A stretch of DNA of 64,000 nucleotides. Origin: Microglena sp. YARC. Lineage: Eukaryota > Chlorophyta > Chlorophyceae > Chlamydomonadales > Chlamydomonadaceae. Both the position numbers and the translations under genes were made by a program. Location: assembly GCA_022414725.1 (NCBI GenBank), contig CM039464.1, forward strand, positions 15,772,368 through 15,836,367, given 5' to 3'. The notes under the pieces were generated by a model. That model had not been told where the DNA came from. It searched no databases and was given only the letters and a program-made list of their open reading frames with translations. Numbering within the stretch: the first letter of the stretch is position 1; the number at the start of each line of letters is the position of its first letter. Below, in pieces: positions 1 through 10,022 of the stretch.

Positions 1-897
1 TGGGTGGAGTGCGGTTATTCCGATTAGACTGAAATCGGATGCTGCATGGCAGATCCAATTTACGATTAAGAAGTGGAGTGCGGAACTTTTAGGGGTAGCA
101 TTTCGAACGCTTAGGGGGACCAAGCAAAAGAGTTTTTTGGTCAAATGGTTTGTTGACTGGCTTCATGAGGTAAATGCGACGTACGAACATAGTAGCGTGT
201 ATTGCCACAGCAAAACGGGGTTGCTGAGAGGTTCAATGGGGTAGTTGCTGCTATGGCTCGTACGATGCTGATAGAATCAGGGATGAGCAAGGGTTTCTGG
301 CCCTATGCCTTCTTGACTGCTTCGTACCTTCGAAATCGGTTACCCACAAAGACGAAAGATGGAAAGACTCCGTATGAGCTTTTCTATCAGCGCGTCCCCG
401 AGGTGTCCCACCTCCGCGTCTTTGGGTGTATAGCCTATGTAACCCTACTAGATGGGAAGAAGCGGGGGAAATTAGATCCTAAGAGTATCCAGGGTAGACT
501 GGTGGGGTATAGTGTGGTGTCGAAGGCCTACCAGGTCTGGATTCCAAAGTTGCACAAAGTGATTGAGGCTCGTGACGTGACCTTTTTTGAGGGCACTGGC
601 CCAGTGCCCGTCGATGGGCAATTGGTGTATGATGGGAGTTCTTTTGCTTCTGGCTCTCCCTTGGCCGTCACTGAGGGGCGTACTGAACCGGCAGCATTCG
701 AATATCTTCTACAGGACTCAGGGCAGATGGAAACAGATGTGGGAGCAGTTTTCCATATGAACCTACGTTCTCGGCAGGCTGCTGCCCCAATGTCTCCCCT
801 GTTTTTGTGCCTGACACTAAGACTGCGGAAATTATTCCGACTCGCTGCCTTCCATTCTCTATCCTCCCACCCTCTGTCCTGGCTGTTAGTGATTTAA
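1..897 (+). pseudogene. copia A integrase, C-terminal part
   Basis: From about 202 the translation carries QQNGVAERFNG, the conserved block that holds the third catalytic acid (E) of copia integrases. It continues through FWPYAFLTASYLRNRLPT, the block HLRVFGCIAYV, and the typical GRLVGY...YQVWIP tail of the integrase C-terminal domain. Bases 1-201 hold weaker remains of the upstream core and no continuous frame. The integrase frame runs on to 897, but the hydrophilic linker after about 800 continues in another frame, so there is a frameshift near 800-810. It cannot make a full integrase as it stands. Confidence 0.8.
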
Positions 898-3050
898 GGG
901 GAGAAGGTGGAGCTAGCGGCCTAGATAAAATTGTAGAGACTCCTTTCCTTGTTAGTGGTAACCCATTGTTCGAGCCTGAGGTTCTGCAGCTTCCTATTGC
1001 TCGGGATGAGCAACTGCCTAGTGACTTAGGTAATGTTGACTCTAGTGATACAGCCAGTGATTCTACTCTAGCGTCTGCTATGAGCATGCCAGCCCCAGGT
1101 TGGATTGGGTTAGGTGATGTGGGAGATGCGCCGGACGTTCGACGTCCAGAGCTACCTCCTGGGAGAGTGATACAATCACTGCTCTCAAAGGTTACACCTC
1201 GGGAGCCTCGTCCACCCCTCTTCCTTCTGCTCTTGGAGTTAGATCAAGTGGGAGGATGCGTGGGGAGGTTCCTGAGTTTGGTTTATTAGATGAATCGGTA
1301 TTGAAGCGATACCCTTCAGTGCCAGATGTTACGGTTCCTGATGTTTTAGTTCCTTCCCCTTCTCCTTCTATTGCTGGTGATACTTCTGATGAGGTGGAGC
1401 GATCCCCTCCATCCCCGTCTGTTGATGGTTCTGCAGAAGAGGTACCAGAACCAGTTGGTGCTGCTTTTATCTCCATCCAGTGTGAGCTTTCTTATGCTCA
1501 AGCTATAGCGCTCGATAACCCTGAGAGGGAAGAGTGGCAGCTAGCAATGAGAGATGAAATCGCTTCCCTCGAGGGTCATGGTACTTGGATTCTGGAGCCT
1601 CATCCTGGGGATGAGTACAGACTTATGTCTGCCAGATGGTTATTTACTAAAAAGTTGGGTAAGGATGGAAGAGTGGAGCGCTACAAAGCGCGTTTTGTGG
1701 CTAGAGGTTACATGCAGCGTCCTGGTATTGAGTACGACCAGACTTTTGCTCCGGTCACCTCTAAAGCGACTTTGAGGGGTGTTACTTGCAGGTGTTGTTC
1801 ATCGTAAGATGTTCTCCAGGCAAATTGATGTGAAGACTGCATTCCTTCATGGAGTGATAGATCCCAACCTCAAATTGTACTTGAGGCAGCCTGACGGCTT
1901 CATCAAGGTTGGGCCTAATGGAAAACCCCTGGTTTGTCGCATTGTGAAGAGCTTGTATGGATTGAAGCAGGCCCCTAGAGCTTGGCATGACAATGTCCTG
2001 CAGGTTCTTCGCCTTGCAGGTTTCCGACCGACGCTCTCTGATCCAGCACTTTTTGTGCGCCTGGATGCTAATGGCCTGTGGTCCTGGGTCCTGACATATG
2101 TCGACGACTTTTGGATTGCTGTTGATGAGCTCGTGCTCTATGATGCACTTATTACCATCTTGCGTAATAACGGGTGGGTTATTACAGAAATGGGAGTACC
2201 TGAACAGTTCCTCTCTTTGGACTGTAATGTTACCCTTGATGATGAGGGGCGGTGTGTGAAGATTGTACTCAGTCAGCATAATGCTATTCATGGGATGGTT
2301 GAGCGGTTCAAGCTTAATGCAGGGGAAGAGAAGTTGAAGGCTACGTCTGAGGTGCCCATGGTGTCTAAGTCAGTTACAGTTCATGCCATTGGCAGTCCTG
2401 TTCTACCTAACAACACTTTGTACGCATCTCTGGTTGGTAGCCTCATCTACTTGTCCACGTGCACAAGACCTGATATTGCTTTTGCTGTTAGTCAACTTTC
2501 TAGATTCACAGCAGCACCTACTCAGGCTCACTGGAATGCAGCTCTGAGGGTTCTGGTGTACCTTCGCAAGCATACTTATATTGGTATTGCCTACACTCAT
2601 GACCCAAAATTTGAGCTCCTTGCTTACAGTGATGCATCTTTTGGTGAGGATCCGGAGGACAGGAGATCTCAAACTGGTCTTGCTTTTCTAGCTTCTGGTG
2701 GAATTGTCAATTGGGTATCCAAGCGACAAATCACCCCTGCAGTTAGTACTGGGGAAGCTGAGTATCAAGCTTTGGCTGGTTGTGCGAGGGAAGTTCAGTG
2801 GCTCAAGCATCTTAGGGTAGACCTGGGATTGCCTGTTCACTTGATTACTATCAAATGTGATGCCACGGTAGCTCTGTCCTGGACAGAGGACTACAAGCTT
2901 GAAAGCAAGGCTAAACACATAGATATAATGCATCACTACATCAAGGATTTGGTTCTAAGCCAGCGCATCGGTATTACTAAGGTGCATACCTCCTTGCAGT
3001 TGGCTGATACTTTCACTAAGCCTCTTCCGCAGAGGTTTTTTGGAGTATGA
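807..3050 (+). pseudogene. copia A linker, reverse transcriptase and RNase H, frameshifted
   Basis: A Ser/Pro-rich linker (about 807-1289) shifts frame near 1256 into the reverse transcriptase start (ARWLFTKKLGKDG, KARFVARGYMQRPG, FAPVTSKATL). A run of four G at about 1776-1779 then breaks the frame; copia B has the matching reading intact. The second half (1779-3050) holds RQIDVKTAFLHG, SLYGLKQAPRAWH and the catalytic YVDD in LTYVDDFWIA. RNase H follows with YSDASFGEDPEDRRSQTG, STGEAEYQAL, KHIDIMHHYIKD and LADTFTKPLP. All RT/RNase H motifs remain, so decay seems moderate. It belongs to a different subfamily from copia B, as Pol sequences differ throughout. Confidence 0.88.
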
Positions 3051-3736
3051 ATGGTATGCTTGGTTTGGTCAAGTACAAGCTTCTCCCTAGGTTTATTGAT
3101 TTACAGTGATTTTTCTGCAGTTCAGGTTTGTGCTCTCTGCGGGAGTCGCGGGTTTCGATGCCCACCTGCGGTGACTTCAGAATATTAATTTGCTTCAGGT
3201 CTACTGCCCCTTGCTTCACCTCGAGTGTTGTACGACTCCAATCCTGTAGCGATGGTGAATGGGTATGTAGTTTGTATAGACCTGTCGCACTGGATTTTGG
3301 GGGTTGATTTTACCTCGAGTCTCTGGTCATGACTACCTCGCTGGTAGATCTGTTTGGAATTATTATTATTTTTGTTTGATTTCCCCTCTTTTGGGTAGAA
3401 ATTGCACCTGGTTTTGGGATTGTTACACCTGCGGTCCAAGGATGGAGCCTGCAAGGTCTGAGTAACTGTTTTACCTCTTTTAGCCCTGATTGGCGTAAAT
3501 AGAGTTTGCTTCAGTTAGGTGGAGTGTGGTACTATTCTGCGCTCTTTCCCCTCCTTAGATGAACATTTAGGTTGGTTAAATCTTAGAATGATATTGGAAG
3601 TATCGGTGTCGCCCTTGAGGATGTCTCTCTCTATTAGATTTATTTTCTGCTTGCTTTTGAGTTTCAGATTTCTTTTTCGAAGTTTATTGTTAAAGGTTTG
3701 AAGGTATAATTTTCTTGACAGTTAGAACAGGTGGAG
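3051..3736 (+). other. copia A 3' untranslated segment, no gene
   Basis: Between the end of Pol and the inferred 3' LTR there is T-rich, non-coding sequence. It has GGTGGAG at about 3520 and again at 3731. I see no coding signal. Confidence 0.5.
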
Positions 3737-3933
3737 TGTCAGCTTTAGCTGTTCATTGGTTCTACCTGGCCTATTGGCTACGCAACCTATCGCGTCTGTC
3801 CTTTCCCGTAACCTAAGGGTTTTGGGGTTTGCCGTCAGGACTCCTCTCTCAAGAGGCGTCCCTCGGCTCTTTTAACTGTCCAGTTGTCTAAACACTTCGT
3901 TCCTGGTCTCCTCACGTCCCCTGAACTCTGTCA

Positions 3934-5304
3934 CCGACCTCTGATTGGTCTCATTTTTTCTGCATCAAATTATTACAACTAAAGCCAACCTTCATGTATG
4001 CTCTGCATGACAGTACAGGCAAGTTCAATACTGCTTTAAACAGCAACACTGCAAAATGTCCCTTATTTGTTTGTTTGTTACTTTGTTGTTACTTAGTAAG
4101 CAACAAGGCTACAACATAAGTACATAACCGACCGCCCATACATAAGCTTATAATTCCAAAAACCAATAGCACAGTGGGCGGTCAATATAGTTACCGCCCT
4201 CAATGTAGGAGAGACTCAAGAGTTACACCGAGTCACACAAAGTCCAGGGGGCCGACCAACTAGTGTAACAAAAACGAGTAACCGGATGAAGAGCCATGAA
4301 GAACCTAAAGGGTTCGCGTGGAAAGAACCATTCGCCGCAAGCCAACTGTCCATGCAACATGCAACATTCGCGTTTCCGTCCGACCCTGAGCCATCGCCTG
4401 CAACTCCCATCGCGGCTGGACCTGCTACTTGCGCGCAACGTGCAAATTGCGCAAATGCTAACTTCGAACTACGCAATTGAATTGAACTGGTGCTCTTCCA
4501 ACCTCTGAATCTGCCAATCTTGCTGTTAATAGCATGCCTCAGTACTGATCATTCGTTCTGCAGACCTGCGAAGCTTCAAAATTAATTACTATCAGCCCAA
4601 GTGGGTAACACCACCCTGCGAACCTGTGGAGTTTGGACCAGCGCAGCTTTGAGCTACGTGCTCTGACCTAGGGGCCCATCCCCTGCAACCTGCTGGACGT
4701 GCTACTTGCGAACGTGTAAATTGAGCATATGCTGACCTTCGAACTGTGGAATTGATAACTGGTGCACTTCCGACCCCCGTCTCAGCCAAAGTGACTTGCT
4801 ATTTATAGCTACCTAAGTACCAATCGTTCCTTCTGCGGAGCTGCGAAGCTACACAAGTAAGAACTAACTCGCTACCCAAGAAGGTGACACTAAGTACCCT
4901 GAGATGCTGCAGAGCTTCGACCAACGCAGCTTTCAGATTCGTGCTTCGACCTAGGGGGCAGCGGCGTTGCACAATGGTAGCCACTAATCCCCATTCTCCA
5001 TGGCCAGGCGCAACTCTAGGCCCAGCCATTCCAAATCATGGGCAGAGCGGCCATTGAGACCCTATGCTCACCCACGGTATTCTCCCAAAGCACATGCCAC
5101 ATGCGCTCCCAAACTGCGCTACATTCGTGTCATACCCGCACAACGCATAACCACCCGGCCAGCCCGATGCATGCCGACCCACGTTACAGGCATCCACCCC
5201 GACACACCCGACCACCCCCTCGCGTCGGGTGCAGCCCAGACCGGAACGGCTCATACTGCCCAGCCCACACATGCAACACCTTCTCAAAATCCCCTAAAAT
5301 TAAC
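3934..5304 (+). repeat. 1.4 kb tandem repeat, unit 1
   Basis: The unit begins CCGACCTC and ends CCTAAAATTAA. It recurs at 5305-6715 and 6716-7467 with only scattered changes, and a short inverted piece is at 17565-17800. Inside the unit the stretch at about 4395-4680 matches the next stretch at about 4680-4960 as an older, diverged direct duplication: CGCCTGCAAC, GGACGTGCTAC/GGACCTGCTAC, AACTTCGAAC/ACCTTCGAAC, CTTGCTAT, then TCGTTC and GAGCTGCGAAGCT. Each half has a TATA-like site. There are no convincing coding regions. Confidence 0.9.
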
Positions 5305-6715
5305 CCGACCTCCGATTGGTCTCATTTTTTCTGCATCAAATTATTACAACTAAAGCCAACCTTCATGTATGCTCTGCATGACAGTACAGGCAAGTTCAAT
5401 ACTGCTTTAAACAGCAACACTGCAAAATGTCCCTTATTTGTTTGTTTGTTACTTTGTTGTTACTTAGTAAGCAACAAGGCTACAACATAAGTACATAACC
5501 GACCGCCAATACATAAGCTTATAATTCCAAAAACCAATAGCACAGTGGGCGGTCAATATAGTTACCGCCCTCAATGTAGGACAGACTCAAGAGTTACACC
5601 GAGTCACTCAAACTCAAAAATCGTCAAATTGTCAAGAGGGGGCCGACCAAATAGCGTCACGTGAGTGTAACAAAAACGAGTAACCGGATGCGGACTCTTG
5701 GGGAACCTAAAGGGTTCGCGTAGACAGAACCGTCCTTCACGAGCCAACTGTCCATGCAACATGCAACATTCGCGTTTCCGTCCGACCCTGAGCCATCGCC
5801 TGCAAACTCCCATCGCGGCTGGACCTGCTACTTGCGCGCAACGTGCAAATTGCGCAAATGCTAACTTCGAACGAACGCAATTGAATTTAACTGGTGCTCT
5901 TCCAACCTCTGAATCTGCCAATCTTGCTATAAATGGCATGCCTCAGTACTGATCATTCGTTCTGCAGACCTTCGAAGCTTCAAAATTAATTACGGATCAG
6001 CCCAAGTGGGTAATACCACCCTGCGAACCTGTGGAGTTTGGACCAGCGCAGCTTTGAGCTACGTGCTCTGACCTAGGGGCCCATCGCCTGCAACCTGCTG
6101 GACGTGCTACTTGCGGACGTGTAAATTAAGCATATGCTGACCTTCGAACTGCGGAATTGATAACTGGTGCACTTCCGACCCCCGTCTCAGCCAAAGTGAC
6201 TTGCTATTTATAGCTACCTAAGTACCAATCGTTCCTTCTGCGGAGCTGCGAAGCTACACAAGTAAGAACTAAATCGCCACTCAAGAAGGTGACACTACCC
6301 TGAGAAGCTGAAGAGCTTCGACCTACGCAGCTTTCAGATTCGTGCTTCGACCTAGGGGACAGCGGCGTTGCACAATGGTAGCCACTAATCTCCATTCTCC
6401 ATGGCCAGGCGCAACTCTAGGCCCAGCCATTCCAAATCATGGGCAGAGCGGCTATTGAGACCCTATGCTCACCCACGGTATTCTCCCAATGCACATGCCA
6501 CATGCGCTCCCAAACTGCGCTACATTCGTGTCATACCCACACAACGCATAACAACGCATAACCACCCAGCCAGCCCGATGCATGCCGACCCACGTTACAG
6601 GCATCCACCCCGACACACCCGACCACCCCCTCGCGTCGGGTCAGGCCCAGACCGGAACGGCTCACACTGCCCAGCCCACACATGCAACACCTTCTCAAAA
6701 TCCCCTAAAATTAAC
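5305..6715 (+). repeat. 1.4 kb tandem repeat, unit 2
   Basis: Nearly the same as unit 1. It has small indels, such as an extra segment at about 5612-5660 and a duplicated ACAACGCATA at about 6541. A clear TATA-like TATAAATGG is at about 5929 and TATTTATAG at about 6205. The short frames here are shared among the units only because the DNA is repeated. Confidence 0.9.
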
Positions 6716-7467
6716 CCGACCTCTGATTGGTCTCATTTTTTCTGCATCAAATTATTACAACTAAAGCCAACCTTCATGTACGCTCTGCATGACAGTAGAG
6801 GCAAGTTCAATACTGCTTTAAACAGCAACACTGCAAAATGTCCCTTATTTGTTTGTTTTTTCTTTGTTGTTACTTTGAAAGCAACAAGGCTACAACATAA
6901 GTACATAACTGACCGCCCGTACATAAGCTTATAATTCCAAAAACCAATAGCACAGTGGGCGGTCAATATAGTTACCGCCCTCAATGTAGGAGAGACTCAA
7001 GAGTTACACCGAGTCACACAAAGTCAAGGGGGCCGACCAACTAGTGTAACAAAAACGAGTAGCCGGATGAAGAGCCATGAAGAAGCTAAAGGGTTCGCGT
7101 GGAAAGAACCATTCGCCGCAAGCCAACTGTCCATGCAACATGCAACATTCGCGTTTCCGTCCGACCCTGAGCCATCGCCTGCAAACTCCCATCGCCGCTG
7201 GACCTGCTACATGCGCGCAACGTGCAAATTGCGCAAATGCTAACTTCGAACTACGCAATTGAATTTAACTGGTGCTCTTCCAACCTCTGAGTCTGCCAAT
7301 CTTGCTATTAATAGCATGCCTCAGTAGTGATCATTCGTTCTGCAGACCTGCGAAGCTTCAAAATTAATTACTATCAGCCCAAGTGGGTAACACCACCCTG
7401 CGAACCTGTGGAGTTTGGACCAGCGCAGCTTTGAGCTACGTGCTCTGACCTAGGGGCCCATCGCCTG
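6716..7467 (+). repeat. 1.4 kb tandem repeat, unit 3, truncated by copia B
   Basis: It follows units 1 and 2 up to CCCATCGCCTG, where the copia B 5' LTR begins at 7468. In unit 2 this point is followed by CAACCTGCTGGACG, which is missing here. This shows that copia B entered, or was recombined into, an existing tandem array. Confidence 0.88.
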
Positions 7468-7830
7468 TGTCAGCATGAATTGCGGTGCTCTCACGCATTT
7501 TATGACTTGGTGACTACTTATGTACTTCCTTAGAACTATCGGCTCTGCCAGCTTCCCGTAGACTGTGTCATCCTTTGATTGACTCAGTGACAGCTTCCTG
7601 TTGGCTTCGTCACCGGTCTCACTGACACACTCTGTATAGCCGGTGCCTGGTTTAAAGATCCCTGGCTTAGGTTCTAGTCAGGTTACAGGCATCCGCCTCT
7701 CCCACCGCTGGTGTCCTTTGGCGTCCGCCTGTCCTTGTAATGCGATTCTCGTCTCCGTGTATAGATTGGCGCGTCTGTTCCGCTGCAACATCTCTGTCCA
7801 CTCTTCGGAGTGCTTACTAGCTGATAGGTT
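7468..7830 (+). repeat. copia B 5' LTR
   Basis: It starts TGTCAGCATGAATTGCGG, which recurs at 19839 after a polypurine tract. The two stay alignable through TTATGACTTGGTGACTAC, CCGCTGGTGTCC, TCTCGTCTCCG, ATAGATTGGCG and CCACTC-CGGAGTG, down to about 7830 and 20140. The exact 3' end of the LTR is not defined because the partner LTR is cut. No standard initiator-Met tRNA primer site was recognised after it. Confidence 0.82.
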
Positions 7831-7862
7831 ACTGGGCTCGTCACTACTACCACTGCTTTTCA

Positions 7863-10022
7863 ATGCAACTTCCGCGTGGGCCTGCTGCCGGCTTTGAGAA
7901 ACTCAATGAACACAATGGGATTTCTTGGTCGCGCGGCATGAGCAGCGTCATTATTAGCAATGGCTGCGACCTTATTCTTCCTCCGAAGTTTCGGGTTCCT
8001 ACTGATTGGCTTGATGATTGCGCGCCAGCGGCCTCTGCTGCCGGAGAGGAGTCTCCTTCCGCCATCGTGGAAGCCACCCCCCCCATTCATACCTCCATCT
8101 TTCCGACTTCTTCTCCTTTTGTCCAACGCCTCTCTGTTGAGGTTGAGGACGTTCTGATGAATCTTTGCTGTGTTCAGACACAGATCATCCAGTATGCTAC
8201 GGGTCCTGTTCCGGCAACTGCCCAGTTTTGGGGTGGCTGCCAGTCTGACAATTACCTGACTGAAGATGAGCAGGAGTACAAGGACTACTGTGCTGCCAAC
8301 CGTTCCGACTCTGAGGACTTGCAGAGTGCTAAGAGTGGCGACTTCGGTGAAAAGACTCCGACTACTGCTACTCGAGTCTTTGAGACTTCTCCTGTTTCGC
8401 CAGTGTTTGAGCCTGCTATTCCGTCGGCGCCTCTGCCTACGCATGCACCTCTGCTTGTGCCACTTCCACCGGTCTACCCGGAGGTGGCCAAGCCGTCTTT
8501 GCTGCAACGCTCTGCGTCCTTCACCACCACCAACCCTCTGGAGCGAGGTCTTTCTGGCTACAACACTCGTGCTCGAGAAGCTGCTGCAACGGCTTCCCGC
8601 ACTTCTGCTGCTGGCCCCTCCATGGAGCCTCCTCCTCCCCCGCCTGTGGATCTGCCCCCTCCAGGGCCCCCACCCCCTCCAGTCTTGACTTCGCGGTCTC
8701 ACGATTCTTGGGAGCATCTGCTCTCTGGTGGACCTCCTCCTGTGCTCCTGCTGCGGGACTTCCGTCTTGTCCGCCGGGCTCAATCCGAGCTTGGATCTCT
8801 GGATGGCATCTTGTACGGTAGGATGGATTATCACGCCACTCAGGCTAATGTTGATCTCAAGGGTCGTGTTCGACGTGTGATGGCATTCACTGAGCTAGGT
8901 CTCAAGTGCCGGTCGTTTCTAGGGCCTGTTCCGGAGGGGATTAGATATCCACCTCCTAATGGGGTTACGTTTGGTGGTGTAGGGCGTAGGAACAGTGATC
9001 TGAAGGGTTACCAGTGGTTTAAGGTTCCCCGTCCTCTCTGTCCTGTGGAGCCTGATTTCGAGCTGGTAGTGAGTTTTGCGCGGTCCCTGCCTGAGGTTAG
9101 GAACATAGATGACCAGCGCGCGTATGACGCTGGTCTTGCGGCTGATTATTTTCTGTCTGTTCGTAAGTCTTTAGCATCTCTCTCCCCTGCTCCTGCTGCT
9201 GGAACTTCGGCCTCTCATGGTGAGTCTCGTGTAGATCCTGCACTGTTGGGTTTTAGCGCTCTGCCCCTGGACCGTCAGGAGTTCATGTGTCTCACCATGA
9301 TGCTTGCGAACATGACGGATGCGATGGTCAAGGTGTATCAGGACTTCGCCACTCCTCGGGATATCTTTTTGCATATCCGAAGGCAGCAGTCTGATGCCCT
9401 TGCCGCTCGTGTCCCTCTCATGCTCGTCGAGCTTCAACGTGCGTCCATGAACGTTTCTGAGTCTGTGGATGATTTCTTTCGCAGGGTCCGCGGTTTGTGC
9501 ACTGACCTCCGCAGTGCTGGGTATCCACAGACTCAGCGACATGCCGTGTACACTATTGTTCAGGGCATCACTCACCCCCGCTTCGACTCTCTGCGGCTAC
9601 AATTTGGTACGTTGCTGTATCAGAAGCTGCCTGTTGATTACTGGACCTGTCTTGCAGCATATAGGTCGTTAGATTTCTTGAATGTGTCTCTCCCCAAGTC
9701 GGATCCCAGGCATCCTGGTTGGTCCCGCGACCCTCCCCATGTCCCTGCCAATGCTGCTTTCCAGCGTGGCAGGGGGCCTGGTGCTCAGGGTTCCGGGGCT
9801 ACCAAGAGGCGCCTGGATTGCGCTTGGGGCCCCTGTCCTTCCAAAACGACCCACTCGGAGGACCGTTGCTGGACGAAGCATCCGCACCTGCGAAAGACCA
9901 AGGCTGGTGTACCGGGCAGTGAACCCGTGCCCATTGCCTTGGCCCTTCCAGGTTCGCTGACTCGTAGGCAGATGTCCTCCTTGCAGGCTCAGATTGACGG
10001 GTACGCCATGTCCAAGAACTAG
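7863..10022 (+). CDS. copia B Gag polyprotein
   Basis: A 719-codon frame from an ATG just after the LTR. It encodes the capsid/nucleocapsid precursor that packages element RNA. Residues 1-150 are acidic, with a long Pro/Ser-rich section and PPPPPP clusters around residues 255-275. The middle (about 480-600) has the helical pattern of copia Gag (LSPLDRQEF-like, then VDDFFRRVRGL). Near the C terminus is a zinc-knuckle-like Cys/His cluster, C-x4-C-x5-H-x4-C (CAWGPCPSKTTHSEDRC), wider than the usual C-x2-C-x4-H-x4-C. The frame ends in TAG at 10020-10022, and Pol continues in the same frame. No other break is visible. Confidence 0.85.
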   Translation: MQLPRGPAAGFEKLNEHNGISWSRGMSSVIISNGCDLILPPKFRVPTDWLDDCAPAASAAGEESPSAIVEATPPIHTSIFPTSSPFVQRLSVEVEDVLMNLCCVQTQIIQYATGPVPATAQFWGGCQSDNYLTEDEQEYKDYCAANRSDSEDLQSAKSGDFGEKTPTTATRVFETSPVSPVFEPAIPSAPLPTHAPLLVPLPPVYPEVAKPSLLQRSASFTTTNPLERGLSGYNTRAREAAATASRTSAAGPSMEPPPPPPVDLPPPGPPPPPVLTSRSHDSWEHLLSGGPPPVLLLRDFRLVRRAQSELGSLDGILYGRMDYHATQANVDLKGRVRRVMAFTELGLKCRSFLGPVPEGIRYPPPNGVTFGGVGRRNSDLKGYQWFKVPRPLCPVEPDFELVVSFARSLPEVRNIDDQRAYDAGLAADYFLSVRKSLASLSPAPAAGTSASHGESRVDPALLGFSALPLDRQEFMCLTMMLANMTDAMVKVYQDFATPRDIFLHIRRQQSDALAARVPLMLVELQRASMNVSESVDDFFRRVRGLCTDLRSAGYPQTQRHAVYTIVQGITHPRFDSLRLQFGTLLYQKLPVDYWTCLAAYRSLDFLNVSLPKSDPRHPGWSRDPPHVPANAAFQRGRGPGAQGSGATKRRLDCAWGPCPSKTTHSEDRCWTKHPHLRKTKAGVPGSEPVPIALALPGSLTRRQMSSLQAQIDGYAMSKN

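Larger units (their letters stand above)
1..3933 (+). mobile_element. Ty1/copia LTR retrotransposon A, 5'-truncated and decayed
   Basis: The order integrase, reverse transcriptase, RNase H is that of Ty1/copia Pol. The left part (gag, protease, 5' LTR) lies outside the window or is lost. Pol ends near 3050. A polypurine tract GGTGGAG sits directly before TGTCAGC at 3737, which I take as the start of the 3' LTR; the same GGTGGAG-TGTCAGC junction precedes the 3' LTR of copia C at 19839. The LTR is recognisable to about 3933, where the 1.4 kb tandem repeat begins. GGTGGAG also occurs at the window start and at about 3520, so the exact LTR start is inferred. Confidence 0.85.

Noticed and set aside
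4216..7262. Short frames shared by the 1.4 kb units
   Set aside because: Frames are not conserved beyond DNA identity; indels between units break them and no family is recognised.
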